From the NCBI RefSeq assembly GCF_050589605.1, contig NZ_JBNGOO010000002.1: a stretch of DNA of 64,000 nt; one strand, given 5' to 3'. Position 1 is the first letter of the stretch; every line of letters begins with the position of its first letter. Position numbers and translations under genes: made by a program. Of the stretch, positions 45,186-53,809 are shown one piece after another. The notes under the pieces were generated by a model. That model was not told the DNA's origin and searched no databases. It saw only the letters and a program-made list of their open reading frames with translations. The stretch is from Granulosicoccus sp947495035 (GTDB taxonomy: Bacteria > Pseudomonadota > Gammaproteobacteria > Granulosicoccales > Granulosicoccaceae).

Positions 45186-46159
45186 TGCTGCTGCAGGTGC
45201 AAGACCTGACCAGCTCCTTCAGGACTCGCGAGGGCAAGACCCTGCGCGCGCTGAATGCGGTGTCCTTCAATCTGGCCAAAGGCGAGGTTCTGGGGATTGT
45301 CGGCGAGTCCGGCTGCGGCAAATCGACATTGGCCAAGAGCGTGTTGCGGCTGATCGGGGTCGAGCGGGGTTCGGTGCGCTTTCACGGCCAGGATGTGATG
45401 CGCATGAGCAAGGCAGAGCTGCAGCGTGCGCGGCAACGCATGCAGATCGTGTTTCAGGATCCCTTCGGATCACTGAACCCCAGACATACCATCGGCAAGA
45501 TCATCCGGGAACCTCTGCAAGTGCACGGAGTCGGTTCGGCTCACGAACAACAGTTGCGGGTTGTCGAATTGCTGGAACGGGTGGGGCTGTCCGGTGACGT
45601 TCAGACACGGCATGCGCACGAGTTCTCCGGCGGGCAGCGCCAGCGTATCGCCATTGCCCGTGCTCTGGCATTGCAACCCGAACTACTGGTGGCCGATGAG
45701 GCGGTATCTGCGCTGGATGTGTCGGTGCAGAGCCAGATCATCAATCTCATTACCGAGCTGCAGGCAGAGTTGGGCTTGTCGCTGTTGTTCATCAGTCATG
45801 ACCTGTCTGTCATACGTCACGTCAGCGACCGCATCGCGGTGATGTATCTGGGGCGTATCGTCGAAATCGGAGAGGCGCGTGCCGTGATGAACCAGCCGCA
45901 GCATCCCTACACGCGGGCGCTGATATCCGCAATACCGTCTCTGAGCACGAAACACGCGCAGCGCATCGTCCTGCAGGGCGAACTGCCTGACCCGACCGAT
46001 CCACCCGCAGGGTGCAGTTTCCAGACGCGCTGTCCGCAAGTGCATGAACAATGCCTGCGACAACGACCCGAGCTCAAGGCCGTGGTCGCGATAACCGATA
46101 ACAGAAACCTGCAGGCCACTCATCTGAGTGCCTGCCACTTGAATGAAACAACACCATGA
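45182..46159 (+). CDS. Peptide ABC transporter ATPase, DppF/OppF family
   Basis: Second ATPase, 325 residues. Walker A GESGCGKST, signature FSGGQRQRIAIARA, Walker B LLVADEAVSALDVSVQ and the C-terminal oligopeptide_ABC segment PAGCSFQTRCP. It overlaps the DppD-type gene by 4 bp and its own stop overlaps the next gene (serine hydrolase) by 4 bp. The Glu in DEAVSALD replaces the usual DEPTTALD, as in most DppF proteins. Confidence 0.9.
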   Translation: MMLLQVQDLTSSFRTREGKTLRALNAVSFNLAKGEVLGIVGESGCGKSTLAKSVLRLIGVERGSVRFHGQDVMRMSKAELQRARQRMQIVFQDPFGSLNPRHTIGKIIREPLQVHGVGSAHEQQLRVVELLERVGLSGDVQTRHAHEFSGGQRQRIAIARALALQPELLVADEAVSALDVSVQSQIINLITELQAELGLSLLFISHDLSVIRHVSDRIAVMYLGRIVEIGEARAVMNQPQHPYTRALISAIPSLSTKHAQRIVLQGELPDPTDPPAGCSFQTRCPQVHEQCLRQRPELKAVVAITDNRNLQATHLSACHLNETTP

Positions 46160-47190
46160 GGCCTGATACTGGCGGTATATCGGAGGGTGCGTTCAAACGC
46201 GCGGTCTCCCTGCTGGATGAACAGATCGATGCCGGCCGCATCCCCGGCGCTGTGCTGGGCACCGTCGACATCGGGGGGCAGCGTCGCCTGTACAGCCGTG
46301 GCCTGGCGCAGGTATCGCCTGAGCGGCGAGCCATGCAGGACGACACCTGGTTCGATCTGGCCTCCCTGACCAAAGTCATCTTTACCGCGCCGCGCATTCT
46401 GCAGCTGCTGCGCGATGAAGCAATCGATCTGGATGAGCCACTGACGCGCCTGCTTCCGGATCTTCGCCAGTATGACAACGATGCCTGGGAGCGCAAGGTC
46501 AGCTTTGCCCAATGCCTGGGTCACCAGAGCGCGTTCCCGGCGGTTGAACCCATATACACCTATGGCAGGGATGCCGAACTGTTGCGCGCCTTTGTCCTGC
46601 AACGCGAGTGGCGGCAACGCAGTGCGCCACCGGTCTATTCGGATATCAACTTCATTCTGCTGGGACTGGCGCTGGAGAGGTATCACGGGGTCCGCATCCG
46701 GTCCATGCCTGCGGGGCCGGGCTTTGCATTCGAGGCGCCCGCCGAACATTGCGCAGCCACCGAATTCTGTACCTGGCGCCAGCGGCTGATCTGCGGCGAG
46801 GTGCACGATGACAATTGCAACGCCCTGCAGGGCGCCGGACATGCGGGGTTGTTCGGTACGGCCGGTGCCGTGCTCGATCATGCGCAGGGTCTGCTGCAGG
46901 GCACGGCCGCCTCGCCGGCGGTCATCGATGCCATGCGCACACCGGTGTCGGACACACGGACGCTGGGCTGGGAGCGTGCCCATACGGGGTGGTCGGGTGG
47001 GAAATTCTGTTCTGCCGGGACCATCGGGCATACCGGTTTCACGGGGACAGGCTTGTGGATAGATTTCGACGCAGGGTGTGCCTGGACCTTGCTCAGCAAT
47101 CGCATCCATCCCACGCGTCATGCGGACAGCGGTATCGTTTCCTTGCGCAGGGATGTGTCCGATGCACTTACCGCTACCGGAGATCTGTAG
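46156..47190 (+). CDS. Cytoplasmic SxxK serine hydrolase (class C beta-lactamase / DD-peptidase family)
   Basis: Protein of 344 residues. The catalytic SLTK motif is at 70-73, YSD (VYSDINF) matches the Tyr motif and HTGFTG the third box of class C beta-lactamase-like proteins. Unlike true beta-lactamases it has no signal peptide, so it should act in the cytoplasm. Sitting between peptide-importer ATPases and anmK, it may trim imported cell-wall peptides or esters. It overlaps the ATPase gene and lies 1 bp before anmK. Substrate not shown. Confidence 0.8.
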   Translation: MRPDTGGISEGAFKRAVSLLDEQIDAGRIPGAVLGTVDIGGQRRLYSRGLAQVSPERRAMQDDTWFDLASLTKVIFTAPRILQLLRDEAIDLDEPLTRLLPDLRQYDNDAWERKVSFAQCLGHQSAFPAVEPIYTYGRDAELLRAFVLQREWRQRSAPPVYSDINFILLGLALERYHGVRIRSMPAGPGFAFEAPAEHCAATEFCTWRQRLICGEVHDDNCNALQGAGHAGLFGTAGAVLDHAQGLLQGTAASPAVIDAMRTPVSDTRTLGWERAHTGWSGGKFCSAGTIGHTGFTGTGLWIDFDAGCAWTLLSNRIHPTRHADSGIVSLRRDVSDALTATGDL

Positions 47191-47191
47191 C

Positions 47192-48316
47192 ATGCAAGCC
47201 CGATGGGCCGTTGGCCTGATGACCGGAACCGTACTGGATGGCAATATCGATGTGGCACTGTTGCGCACCGATGGTGTCGATATCGAGAGCTTCGGCCGAT
47301 ACGCGCTCAAGCCTTATGATCGGACCACACGCCAGCTACTGATCGAGGCACTGGCACAGGCTCGCCACTGGCAGTTTGCCGCCGAGGAACCGAGCGTTTT
47401 CGCCGAGGCCGAGGAGCGGCTGACGCTGGCACAGGCTGCCGCTGTGCAACAGCTGGTGAGTGAGGCGGGCCTGAGCATGATGGATATCGACGTGGTCGGT
47501 TTCCATGGGCAGACGGTCCTGCACCGGGCACCCACGGCAGAGACTCGGGGTGCGACCCGGCAACTGGGTGACGGCGCCTTGATGGCCAGGACCCTCGGTT
47601 GCACGGTGGTGCACGATTTTCGCAGTGCAGACGTGCGCGCCGGTGGACAGGGCGCCCCCTTGTCGGCCATCTATCATCAGGCTCTGCTGACGCGCTCGGG
47701 GGCGGACTCGTCCACAGCCGTGCTGAACCTGGGCGGCGTGGCAAACCTGACCTGGACCGATCATGCCGAATCACTGATCGCCTTCGATACCGGTCCTGCC
47801 AATGCACCACTGAATGATTTCATCAGCCGACTGGGCCTGGGAGAGATGGACCACGATGGTCAGCTGGCTGCAGCCGGGACGGTGGATGAATCGCGTTTGG
47901 AGCAGTTGCTGCAACACCCGTATCTGACGCAGGCCTGGCCCAAATCGCTGGATCGCAATGATTTCACCGCGAGCATGGCTGAAGGGCTGAGTGCTGCAGA
48001 TGGAGCTGCCCTGTTGACAGCCTTCACCGCCGCGGCGGTGGGCAAGGCCCTGGATCTGTTGCCACAGCGACCGTCGAAGCTGATTGTCTGTGGTGGGGGG
48101 CGACACAATCCGACACTGATGCGGGCGCTTGCGCAACGTGCAGCACCGGTGTGCGAACCGGCGGAAGTACAGGGCTGGCGAGGAGATGCCATCGAGGCAG
48201 AATGCTTTGCCTACCTGGCCATGCGAACCGTGCGAGGCTTGCCGATCAGCTTTCCGTCGACCACAGGTGTCAGCCAGGCCATGTGCGGCGGTGTCGTCTC
48301 GCAGGCAGGTCGATGA
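47192..48316 (+). CDS. anmK: Anhydro-N-acetylmuramic acid kinase, variant form
   Basis: Kinase of 374 residues that hydrolyses and phosphorylates 1,6-anhydro-MurNAc to MurNAc-6-phosphate during peptidoglycan recycling. The N-terminal ATP-binding loop reads GLMTGTVLDGNIDVAL, where the typical AnmK has MSGTSxDGxD; the change of Ser residues to Thr/Val and one inserted residue mark a divergent subgroup. The acidic catalytic site FDTGPANAPLNDF and the C-terminal CGGGRHNPTLM are kept. It begins 1 bp after the serine hydrolase stop and overlaps the following phosphotransferase. Function as anhMurNAc kinase is likely but not certain. Confidence 0.82.
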   Translation: MQARWAVGLMTGTVLDGNIDVALLRTDGVDIESFGRYALKPYDRTTRQLLIEALAQARHWQFAAEEPSVFAEAEERLTLAQAAAVQQLVSEAGLSMMDIDVVGFHGQTVLHRAPTAETRGATRQLGDGALMARTLGCTVVHDFRSADVRAGGQGAPLSAIYHQALLTRSGADSSTAVLNLGGVANLTWTDHAESLIAFDTGPANAPLNDFISRLGLGEMDHDGQLAAAGTVDESRLEQLLQHPYLTQAWPKSLDRNDFTASMAEGLSAADGAALLTAFTAAAVGKALDLLPQRPSKLIVCGGGRHNPTLMRALAQRAAPVCEPAEVQGWRGDAIEAECFAYLAMRTVRGLPISFPSTTGVSQAMCGGVVSQAGR

Positions 48317-49398
48317 GCGCGTCTGACAGGCAGGTCGATGCGGCGGCTGAAACCCTGCTCGAATCCGCCATTGCTGCGTTCATCCGTGGGGCTGTCGGCG
48401 CGCGTCACGCCGCACCGAGCAATCACTTGCAGACCCTGTGGGGCGGCCAGGGAAGTCTGCTGCGCTGGAGCACCGATGTTCCGGGGCATGAATCGCTCAT
48501 CGTCAAGTACATTGCTCCCGATCGAGATGCCTCTCATCCGAGAGGCTGGAACACGCAGCAATCGTTTGCACGCAAGGCGCGATCCTATGCCATCGAATGC
48601 CATTGGTACGAGCATTATGCAGTGCGCTGCCATGCCCGGTGCAAGGTGCCACGGCTGCTGGGAATCCATCGGGATGAGCAGTGCAATCTGCTGTTGCTGG
48701 AGGATCTGACACCAGCGTATCCACGTCTGCGTGATCGCCTGAATATCATCGAGGTGCTGCCCGGTCTGCATTGGCTGGCTGAGTTTCATGCCTGGTTCAT
48801 GCACGAACAGGCAACCGGTCTGTGGCCGCGCGGATGCTACTGGCATCTCGATACCCGGCCCGATGAATGGCAGGCGATGAGTGATGGTCCGGTCAAGATG
48901 GCGGCGAGCTGGCTGGATGAGCGACTGCAACAGGCACGCTTTCAGACACTGGTTCACGGTGATGCCAAATTGGCGAACTTCTGTTTCAGTCATGACATGA
49001 CACGGGCATCGGCGGTGGATTTCCAGTATGTGGGCAGAGGTTGTGGCATGAGCGATGTGGTCTATTATCTGGGCAGCTGCCTGTCAGAGAATGACTGCCG
49101 GGAACACGAGGAATATTGTCTGTCGAGCTATTTCAGGCAACTGCATGCGGCCTTGCAACGTCGTGCTGACGGGGCAGCTCCGTCAGCCTCGGGTGAGCAG
49201 CAGGCATCGTTCACCTGGACGTCCGGTATGGGGCAGCAGCTGGAGCAGGAATGGCGATCCCTGTACGCTGTTGCGTGGACCGACTTTCAGCGATTTCTGC
49301 TGGGCTGGATGCCGGATCATGCCAAGGTCAATCGTTATGGGCACGAGTTGGCGATGCGTGCCCTGCAGGATTGGCCCGGACAGACAGCGGACTCGTGA
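48313..49398 (+). CDS. Phosphotransferase of the aminoglycoside/choline kinase-like superfamily
   Basis: A small-molecule kinase of 361 residues. The Brenner motif HGDAKLANFCF gives the catalytic Asp, and AVDFQYVGRG the metal-binding DFQ; the N-lobe has Lys in LIVKYI. This layout is close to the EcKinase / DUF1679 group. It is the last gene of the transporter-anmK operon (4-bp overlap with anmK). AmgK, a MurNAc/GlcNAc anomeric kinase, belongs to this superfamily, so a sugar-kinase role in cell-wall recycling is attractive but unproved. Confidence 0.75.
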   Translation: MSASDRQVDAAAETLLESAIAAFIRGAVGARHAAPSNHLQTLWGGQGSLLRWSTDVPGHESLIVKYIAPDRDASHPRGWNTQQSFARKARSYAIECHWYEHYAVRCHARCKVPRLLGIHRDEQCNLLLLEDLTPAYPRLRDRLNIIEVLPGLHWLAEFHAWFMHEQATGLWPRGCYWHLDTRPDEWQAMSDGPVKMAASWLDERLQQARFQTLVHGDAKLANFCFSHDMTRASAVDFQYVGRGCGMSDVVYYLGSCLSENDCREHEEYCLSSYFRQLHAALQRRADGAAPSASGEQQASFTWTSGMGQQLEQEWRSLYAVAWTDFQRFLLGWMPDHAKVNRYGHELAMRALQDWPGQTADS

Positions 49399-49491
49399 TG
49401 CTCGACTCGCCGGTGCACAGATGAAAATGTCAGCCGATGCTGACGCTCTGGAGCCATTCACACTGATTGAACTCTACACAAGGTAACTATC

Positions 49492-50271
49492 ATGGATGCA
49501 AAGGCAATTCTGGATGGGCTGCTGGACAGGACACAACGCGCCACGCAGGCCGGCATGAACATGGCGGAGGAACGATCACTCATTCCACCGGCTGGTAACG
49601 AACGCAACGCGATGCTGAAGGGGGTGGGTACCGGTGCACTGGCTGCGGGTGCCATCGCCTTGCTGTTCGGCAGCAAGGGAACACGAAAGTTTGCCGGCAA
49701 GGCTGCAAAGCTGGGCGGTACGGCGGCCATCGGCGGGCTGGCGTACAAGGCCTACACCGAATGGCAGGCGCAACAGGCAGCGCAGGGTGGGGCTGGCAAT
49801 ACAGGACGACCTGACGTGTCGACAGCTGGTACGGGTGCGTCAGCGCAGCCCTTTTCCGGCACGTTGGATCTGGATCAGTTCGAGCAGATGGGAACGCCAG
49901 TGTCCGATCTGGTTGATGACGAAGCCACTGCACGCTGCGAGTCCATCATCCAGGCCATGATCAGTGCGGCACGCGCCGACGGGCATGTCGACGATGATGA
50001 GATGGCTCTGATCACACGTCAGATCGCCAGTTTCGAGCTGGAAAGAGATGTGACATCGTTTCTGCTGAGCGAGCTGAACAAGCCGGTCAGTGTCGATGCC
50101 ATCGCCGCTCTCGCCGATACGCCGGAGACTGCAGCGGAGCTGTATATTGCCTCGGCCCTGGTCGTGGACATGGAAAGTCAGGCTGAGCGAGCCTATCTGG
50201 ATGAGCTGGCTGCGGCCATGCAGATCGACCCGGGACTGATTCCGCACCTGGAAGCACCCTTGAAGGAGTGA
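49492..50271 (+). CDS. DUF533 / TerB-like inner-membrane protein, YebE-like
   Basis: Protein of 259 residues. A glycine-rich hydrophobic stretch (GVGTGALAAGAIALLFG, then GGTAAIGGLAYKAY) forms one or two membrane segments at about 45-90. An Ala/Gly linker follows, and then a C-terminal TerB-like helical domain (ADGHVDDDEMALI). E. coli YebE is of this type; expression responds to envelope stress, function unknown. The start at 49492 has AAGGTA upstream. Monocistronic. Confidence 0.82.
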   Translation: MDAKAILDGLLDRTQRATQAGMNMAEERSLIPPAGNERNAMLKGVGTGALAAGAIALLFGSKGTRKFAGKAAKLGGTAAIGGLAYKAYTEWQAQQAAQGGAGNTGRPDVSTAGTGASAQPFSGTLDLDQFEQMGTPVSDLVDDEATARCESIIQAMISAARADGHVDDDEMALITRQIASFELERDVTSFLLSELNKPVSVDAIAALADTPETAAELYIASALVVDMESQAERAYLDELAAAMQIDPGLIPHLEAPLKE

Positions 50272-50335
50272 GTGGCTGCTCAGAGGGCGAATCGACAATG
50301 ATTCGGGCAGATCATCAGTTTTGAAAAAAACTGGT

Positions 50336-50374
50336 ATGGTAGACTTGATTGTGTCCGGTGAATCAGCCTACCAT
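50336..50374. promoter_or_regulatory. Inverted repeat upstream of the TRAP operon
   Basis: ATGGTAG (50336-50342) and CTACCAT (50368-50374), exact 7-bp arms with 25 bp between. The extended half-sites are both of the form ATGGTAGRC in opposite orientation. Possible binding pair for a sugar-responsive repressor, or a simple stem. No regulator gene is adjacent. Confidence 0.35.
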
Positions 50375-50400
50375 TGCAGCACCTTCACAGGAGCATGCAA

Positions 50401-50526
50401 ATGCGTCTGGACACACCTTCACGTTTGACGCTGCCCTTGTGGTCGGTGAACGTCGACCTTCTGGAGATGTTCGCCATCGGTGTCAGCGCGCGTGCAGGTA
50501 CTCAGGCTGTTGAAAGGAACGAGTGA
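50401..50526 (+). CDS. Possible small protein, 41 residues
   Basis: A short frame beginning ATGCGTCTGG, with a well-placed AGGAG 7 nt before it and an in-frame ATG also at 50395. It encodes 41 residues with a mildly hydrophobic centre (VDLLEMFAIGVSARAG). Located 165 bp upstream of dctP, it could be a leader peptide or a chance frame. No homology recognised. Confidence 0.3.
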   Translation: MRLDTPSRLTLPLWSVNVDLLEMFAIGVSARAGTQAVERNE

Positions 50527-50690
50527 AGCGTGGCCGTATCTGCTTCATGAATATTTGCCATGTGAGTCAGTAGCCGAACGGTGAATCCGGTAGATGTCGA
50601 CAGACTACCGGTGAACCGATCGGTTGGACAGTCAAGCCCACCCCTCGGCCGTGATGTCGCGGCCGGAATACCACTGGAGAAGTTATACCC

Positions 50691-51695
50691 ATGAGTTCAA
50701 TGACCAAGACGGTTAGAAAAGCGGCTGGCGCATTGCCAGCGTTGGCGCTGACAGCAGCAGCGCTCGTCGCCGGAACGGCACAGGCTGCCGATATGCGTGC
50801 CTGGAATATCCATCCGGCCGGCTATCCAAATTCGGATGCCATCGATCAGTTCGCCGCAGAAGTGGAAGAAAACACCGGTGGGGAGCTGAAGATAAAGGTC
50901 TATCACGGTGGTGTACTCGGTTCACAGCCCGATGCCATCGAACAGATTCGTCTGGGTGCCATCGACTTCGGACAGTTCAGCCTCGGCCCGATGGGGCAGT
51001 CGATCCCAGAGACCAATGTGGTATCGCTACCGTTCATCTTCAAAAGCATTCCGCAGATGTACGAACTGATGGATGGCGAAGTCGGTGACGCCATCGGCGC
51101 CGGAATGGAGAAAAAGGGAATCGTGGCCCTTGGTTGGTACGATGCCGGTGCTCGCTCCTTCTATAATTCGCAGCGGCCGATCAACACCCCGGCGGATGTC
51201 GAAGGCCTGAAGATCCGGGTCATGAACAATGACCTGTTTGTCGGCATGGTGGAGTCAATGGGTGGCAATGCCACGCCCATGGCCTTCGCCGAGGTCTATC
51301 AGTCCCTGAAGACCGGCGTGGTGGACGGTGCTGAAAACAACCCACCGTCCTATGATTCGGTCAACCATTTCGAGGTTGCCCAGTTCTACTCACTGACCGA
51401 GCACCTGATCATTCCCGAATGCCTGTGCATGAGCAAGGTCTCCTGGGACCGACTGTCCGATGAGCAGAAGGACATCGTGAAGGCGGCTGGCAAGGCCAGT
51501 GCCGAAACTCAGCGCGAACTGTGGAAAAAGCGTGAGACCGAAAGTCTGGAAAAGGTGCAAGCCGCAGGCGTTGTCGTCAACACTGTCGAAGACAAGGGAC
51601 CGTTCCAGGAAGCCATGGCGCCGGTCTATGATCAGTTTCTGGCAGACAACCCGGATCTGGTCGAGCTGGTTGACATGATGCGTTCGGCTGACTGA
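50691..51695 (+). CDS. TRAP transporter substrate-binding protein (DctP family)
   Basis: Periplasmic binding protein of 334 residues with signal peptide (ALPALALTAAALVAGTAQA). DctP-type motifs are NTGGELKIKVYHGGVLGSQPDAIEQIRLGAIDF and the Arg in GLKIRVMNNDLFVGMVESMGGNATPMAFAEVYQSLKTGVVDGAENN. The family carries acids and sugars as carboxylates. The following SDR and FucU-type mutarotase suggest a monosaccharide or sugar acid. A hairpin lies between this gene and dctQ. Confidence 0.92.
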   Translation: MSSMTKTVRKAAGALPALALTAAALVAGTAQAADMRAWNIHPAGYPNSDAIDQFAAEVEENTGGELKIKVYHGGVLGSQPDAIEQIRLGAIDFGQFSLGPMGQSIPETNVVSLPFIFKSIPQMYELMDGEVGDAIGAGMEKKGIVALGWYDAGARSFYNSQRPINTPADVEGLKIRVMNNDLFVGMVESMGGNATPMAFAEVYQSLKTGVVDGAENNPPSYDSVNHFEVAQFYSLTEHLIIPECLCMSKVSWDRLSDEQKDIVKAAGKASAETQRELWKKRETESLEKVQAAGVVVNTVEDKGPFQEAMAPVYDQFLADNPDLVELVDMMRSAD

Positions 51696-51711
51696 ATTCA
51701 TTGATGCGAAT

Positions 51712-51751
51712 GACGCAATTTCCGGCGTGCCTGCACGCCGGGAGTTGCGTT
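51712..51751 (+). terminator. Stem-loop between dctP and dctQ
   Basis: Imperfect 17-bp stem including G-U pairs (CCGGCGTG / CACGCCGG core, loop CCTG). Such stems after binding-protein genes usually reduce expression of the membrane subunits or protect the dctP transcript. Confidence 0.6.
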
Positions 51752-51790
51752 GACCAGTCCATTTTCCGATAACGCAGGAAATAGCCCTCG

Positions 51791-52324
51791 ATGATTGAAA
51801 ACACGTCGCTGATAGTGAAGGTGTTGCAGAAGCTGCGCGATCTATGCGTGTTCATCAGCAGCATCTCGCTGGTTGTACTCATTCTTACCTTTGCGTGGTT
51901 GGTGTTCGGCCGGTACGTGCTGAACCAGACCCCGACCTGGGTTGAGCAATTGGCCCTGGTGCTGGTTGTATGGATCACGTTTCTGGGCGCCGGTGCCGGT
52001 GTTCACGACGACACTCATCTGGGCGTGAGTTTCATTCGCGAGGCGATGCCGCCGACCATTCGCCATGTATTGCGGATCGTCTGTGAAGTGACCATGGCAA
52101 TATTCGGGCTGGTCATGCTCGTTGCCTGTACCGAACTTGTTCAGTTCGGCTGGTCGACCAAACTGCCAATGCTGAATATTCCCGAGGGTATACGTACCCT
52201 GCCGGCGGCCATCGCTGGCGGTCTGATTTTCCTTTTCGCTACCGAACGCGCTGTTCGGATGATCCTGGGTGGTGTCTCACCTGAGGAACCTGTTGTACCC
52301 ATTTCCGACGAACGGAGCGCGTAA
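51791..52324 (+). CDS. TRAP transporter small membrane subunit (DctQ)
   Basis: A protein of 177 residues with four membrane helices. VFGRYVLNQTPTWVEQLALVLVVWITFLGAG is the family pattern. It precedes dctM by 3 bp, and together they form the translocator. Confidence 0.88.
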   Translation: MIENTSLIVKVLQKLRDLCVFISSISLVVLILTFAWLVFGRYVLNQTPTWVEQLALVLVVWITFLGAGAGVHDDTHLGVSFIREAMPPTIRHVLRIVCEVTMAIFGLVMLVACTELVQFGWSTKLPMLNIPEGIRTLPAAIAGGLIFLFATERAVRMILGGVSPEEPVVPISDERSA

Positions 52325-52327
52325 CTC

Positions 52328-53611
52328 ATGGGACTTGCCCTGCTGCTTGGTCTTTTTTTTGGTGGTGTACTGATCGGCATACCGGTTGCCTTTGCCATGG
52401 CCATATCGGCCATCGCCGCGTTCATGTACGAAGGTTTTCCGTTGTTGATCGCGTTCCAGAGAATCACGTCGGGCGTCAGCATCTTCTCGCTGCTGGCGAT
52501 TCCGTTCTTCATCTTTGCCGGTGAGCTGATGTTGCATGGCGGCATAGCCAAACGCCTGGTCCGCTTTGCCTCGACCCTGGTCGGCCATGTCAGAGGTGGC
52601 CTGGCATCTGTCAACATCTTCTCGAGCATGCTGTTCGGTGGTATATCCGGTTCGGCCGTTGCCGATATCTCCGCGCTGGGCTCGCTGATGATTCCTGTGA
52701 TGAAGGAAAAGGGCTATCGCGGTGACTACGCAGTCAACGTGACGGTCACCTCGTCGATCGCCGGTGTCGTCATTCCTCCCAGTCACAACATGATCATCTA
52801 CTCGGTAGCCGCCGGTGGTGGACTGTCCATTTCATCGCTGTTTCTGGCAGGTGTGGTGCCGGGTTTTCTGATGTGTGTCTGCCTGGCCATTGCGGCGTAC
52901 ATCATCGCGGTCAAGCACAACTACGCCTCCGAGCCGTTCCCGGGAATGAAGGAAGTGGCGCTGTCGGCGGCCGCTGCATTGCCAGGCTTCATCACTGCCG
53001 TCATCATCGTGGGCGGTGTCCTGTCCGGCGTGTTCACCGTGACCGAATCCGGTGCGTTTGGTGCTATCTATGCCCTGGTACTCACAGCTTTGGTGTATCG
53101 CTCATTGAGCTGGCAGAGTTTCAAGATTGCCGTTGTCACATCGGTTCGCACCACGGCCATGGTCATGATACTGATCGGCTGTGCCAATGCATTCGGTTAT
53201 CTGCTGGCCTTGTACAACGTGCCGGAACTGCTGGCCTCGGCTCTGACTGCCATCTCCGACAACCCGCTGATCATCATCCTGATGATCAACATCATTCTGC
53301 TGGCACTGGGAATGATCATGGACATGGCGGCGTTGATCCTGATCTGCACTCCCATTTTCCTGCCGATTGCCGCCGGTCTGGGCATGGACCCCATCCAGTT
53401 CGGCATCATGTTGTTGATGAATCTCGGACTGGGACTGTGCACGCCCCCTGTCGGCGTCTGTCTGTTCGTCGGCTGTGCGGTCGGTCAGGTACCCATCGAA
53501 GAAGCCATTCGCACCATCTGGCCTTTCTATCTCGCCATGCTGGCTGCATTGCTGCTGGTGGCCTACATACCGGCAGTGTCACTCTGGCTGCCGGGCGTTC
53601 TGGCCGGCTAG
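52328..53611 (+). CDS. TRAP transporter large permease (DctM)
   Basis: Ion-coupled large permease subunit of 427 residues with about twelve hydrophobic segments. The family segments are AIPFFIFAGELMLHGGIAKRLV, the loop GGISGSAVADISALGSLMIP and the C-terminal LNLGLCTPPVG-like stretch (GLGLCTPPVGVCLFVG). A typical rho-independent terminator follows about 110 bp after its stop, ending the dctPQM unit. Confidence 0.93.
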   Translation: MGLALLLGLFFGGVLIGIPVAFAMAISAIAAFMYEGFPLLIAFQRITSGVSIFSLLAIPFFIFAGELMLHGGIAKRLVRFASTLVGHVRGGLASVNIFSSMLFGGISGSAVADISALGSLMIPVMKEKGYRGDYAVNVTVTSSIAGVVIPPSHNMIIYSVAAGGGLSISSLFLAGVVPGFLMCVCLAIAAYIIAVKHNYASEPFPGMKEVALSAAAALPGFITAVIIVGGVLSGVFTVTESGAFGAIYALVLTALVYRSLSWQSFKIAVVTSVRTTAMVMILIGCANAFGYLLALYNVPELLASALTAISDNPLIIILMINIILLALGMIMDMAALILICTPIFLPIAAGLGMDPIQFGIMLLMNLGLGLCTPPVGVCLFVGCAVGQVPIEEAIRTIWPFYLAMLAALLLVAYIPAVSLWLPGVLAG

Positions 53612-53720
53612 CTGAACCCGGTGCGCCTCTGCTGGCGTACCGGGCCAGTGATACATCGCGTGAGGTCATTGCGGCACGGAATGGCCGTTATCGGCATCGC
53701 GGCATGACTGTCGTTGCCAG

Positions 53721-53749
53721 GGCCCGTCATTGCCGTGACGGGCCTTTTT
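53721..53749 (+). terminator. Rho-independent terminator after dctM
   Basis: Nine-bp perfect stem GGCCCGTCA / TGACGGGCC with a 6-nt loop followed by TTTTT. Separates the TRAP genes from the SDR gene. Confidence 0.85.
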
Positions 53750-53809
53750 CGTTCTTTGGCGGCCTCGTGAAGCCTCGCCTTCATCCACTTTATCTGCTTC
53801 AGGAAAATC

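Larger units (their letters stand above)
50272..50690. other. 419-bp region upstream of the TRAP operon
   Basis: Between the DUF533 stop and the dctP start. It holds an inverted repeat (50336-50374), a possible 41-residue ORF with a good ribosome site (50401-50526) and about 160 bp of unassigned leader DNA in which I see no further feature. Confidence 0.65.
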
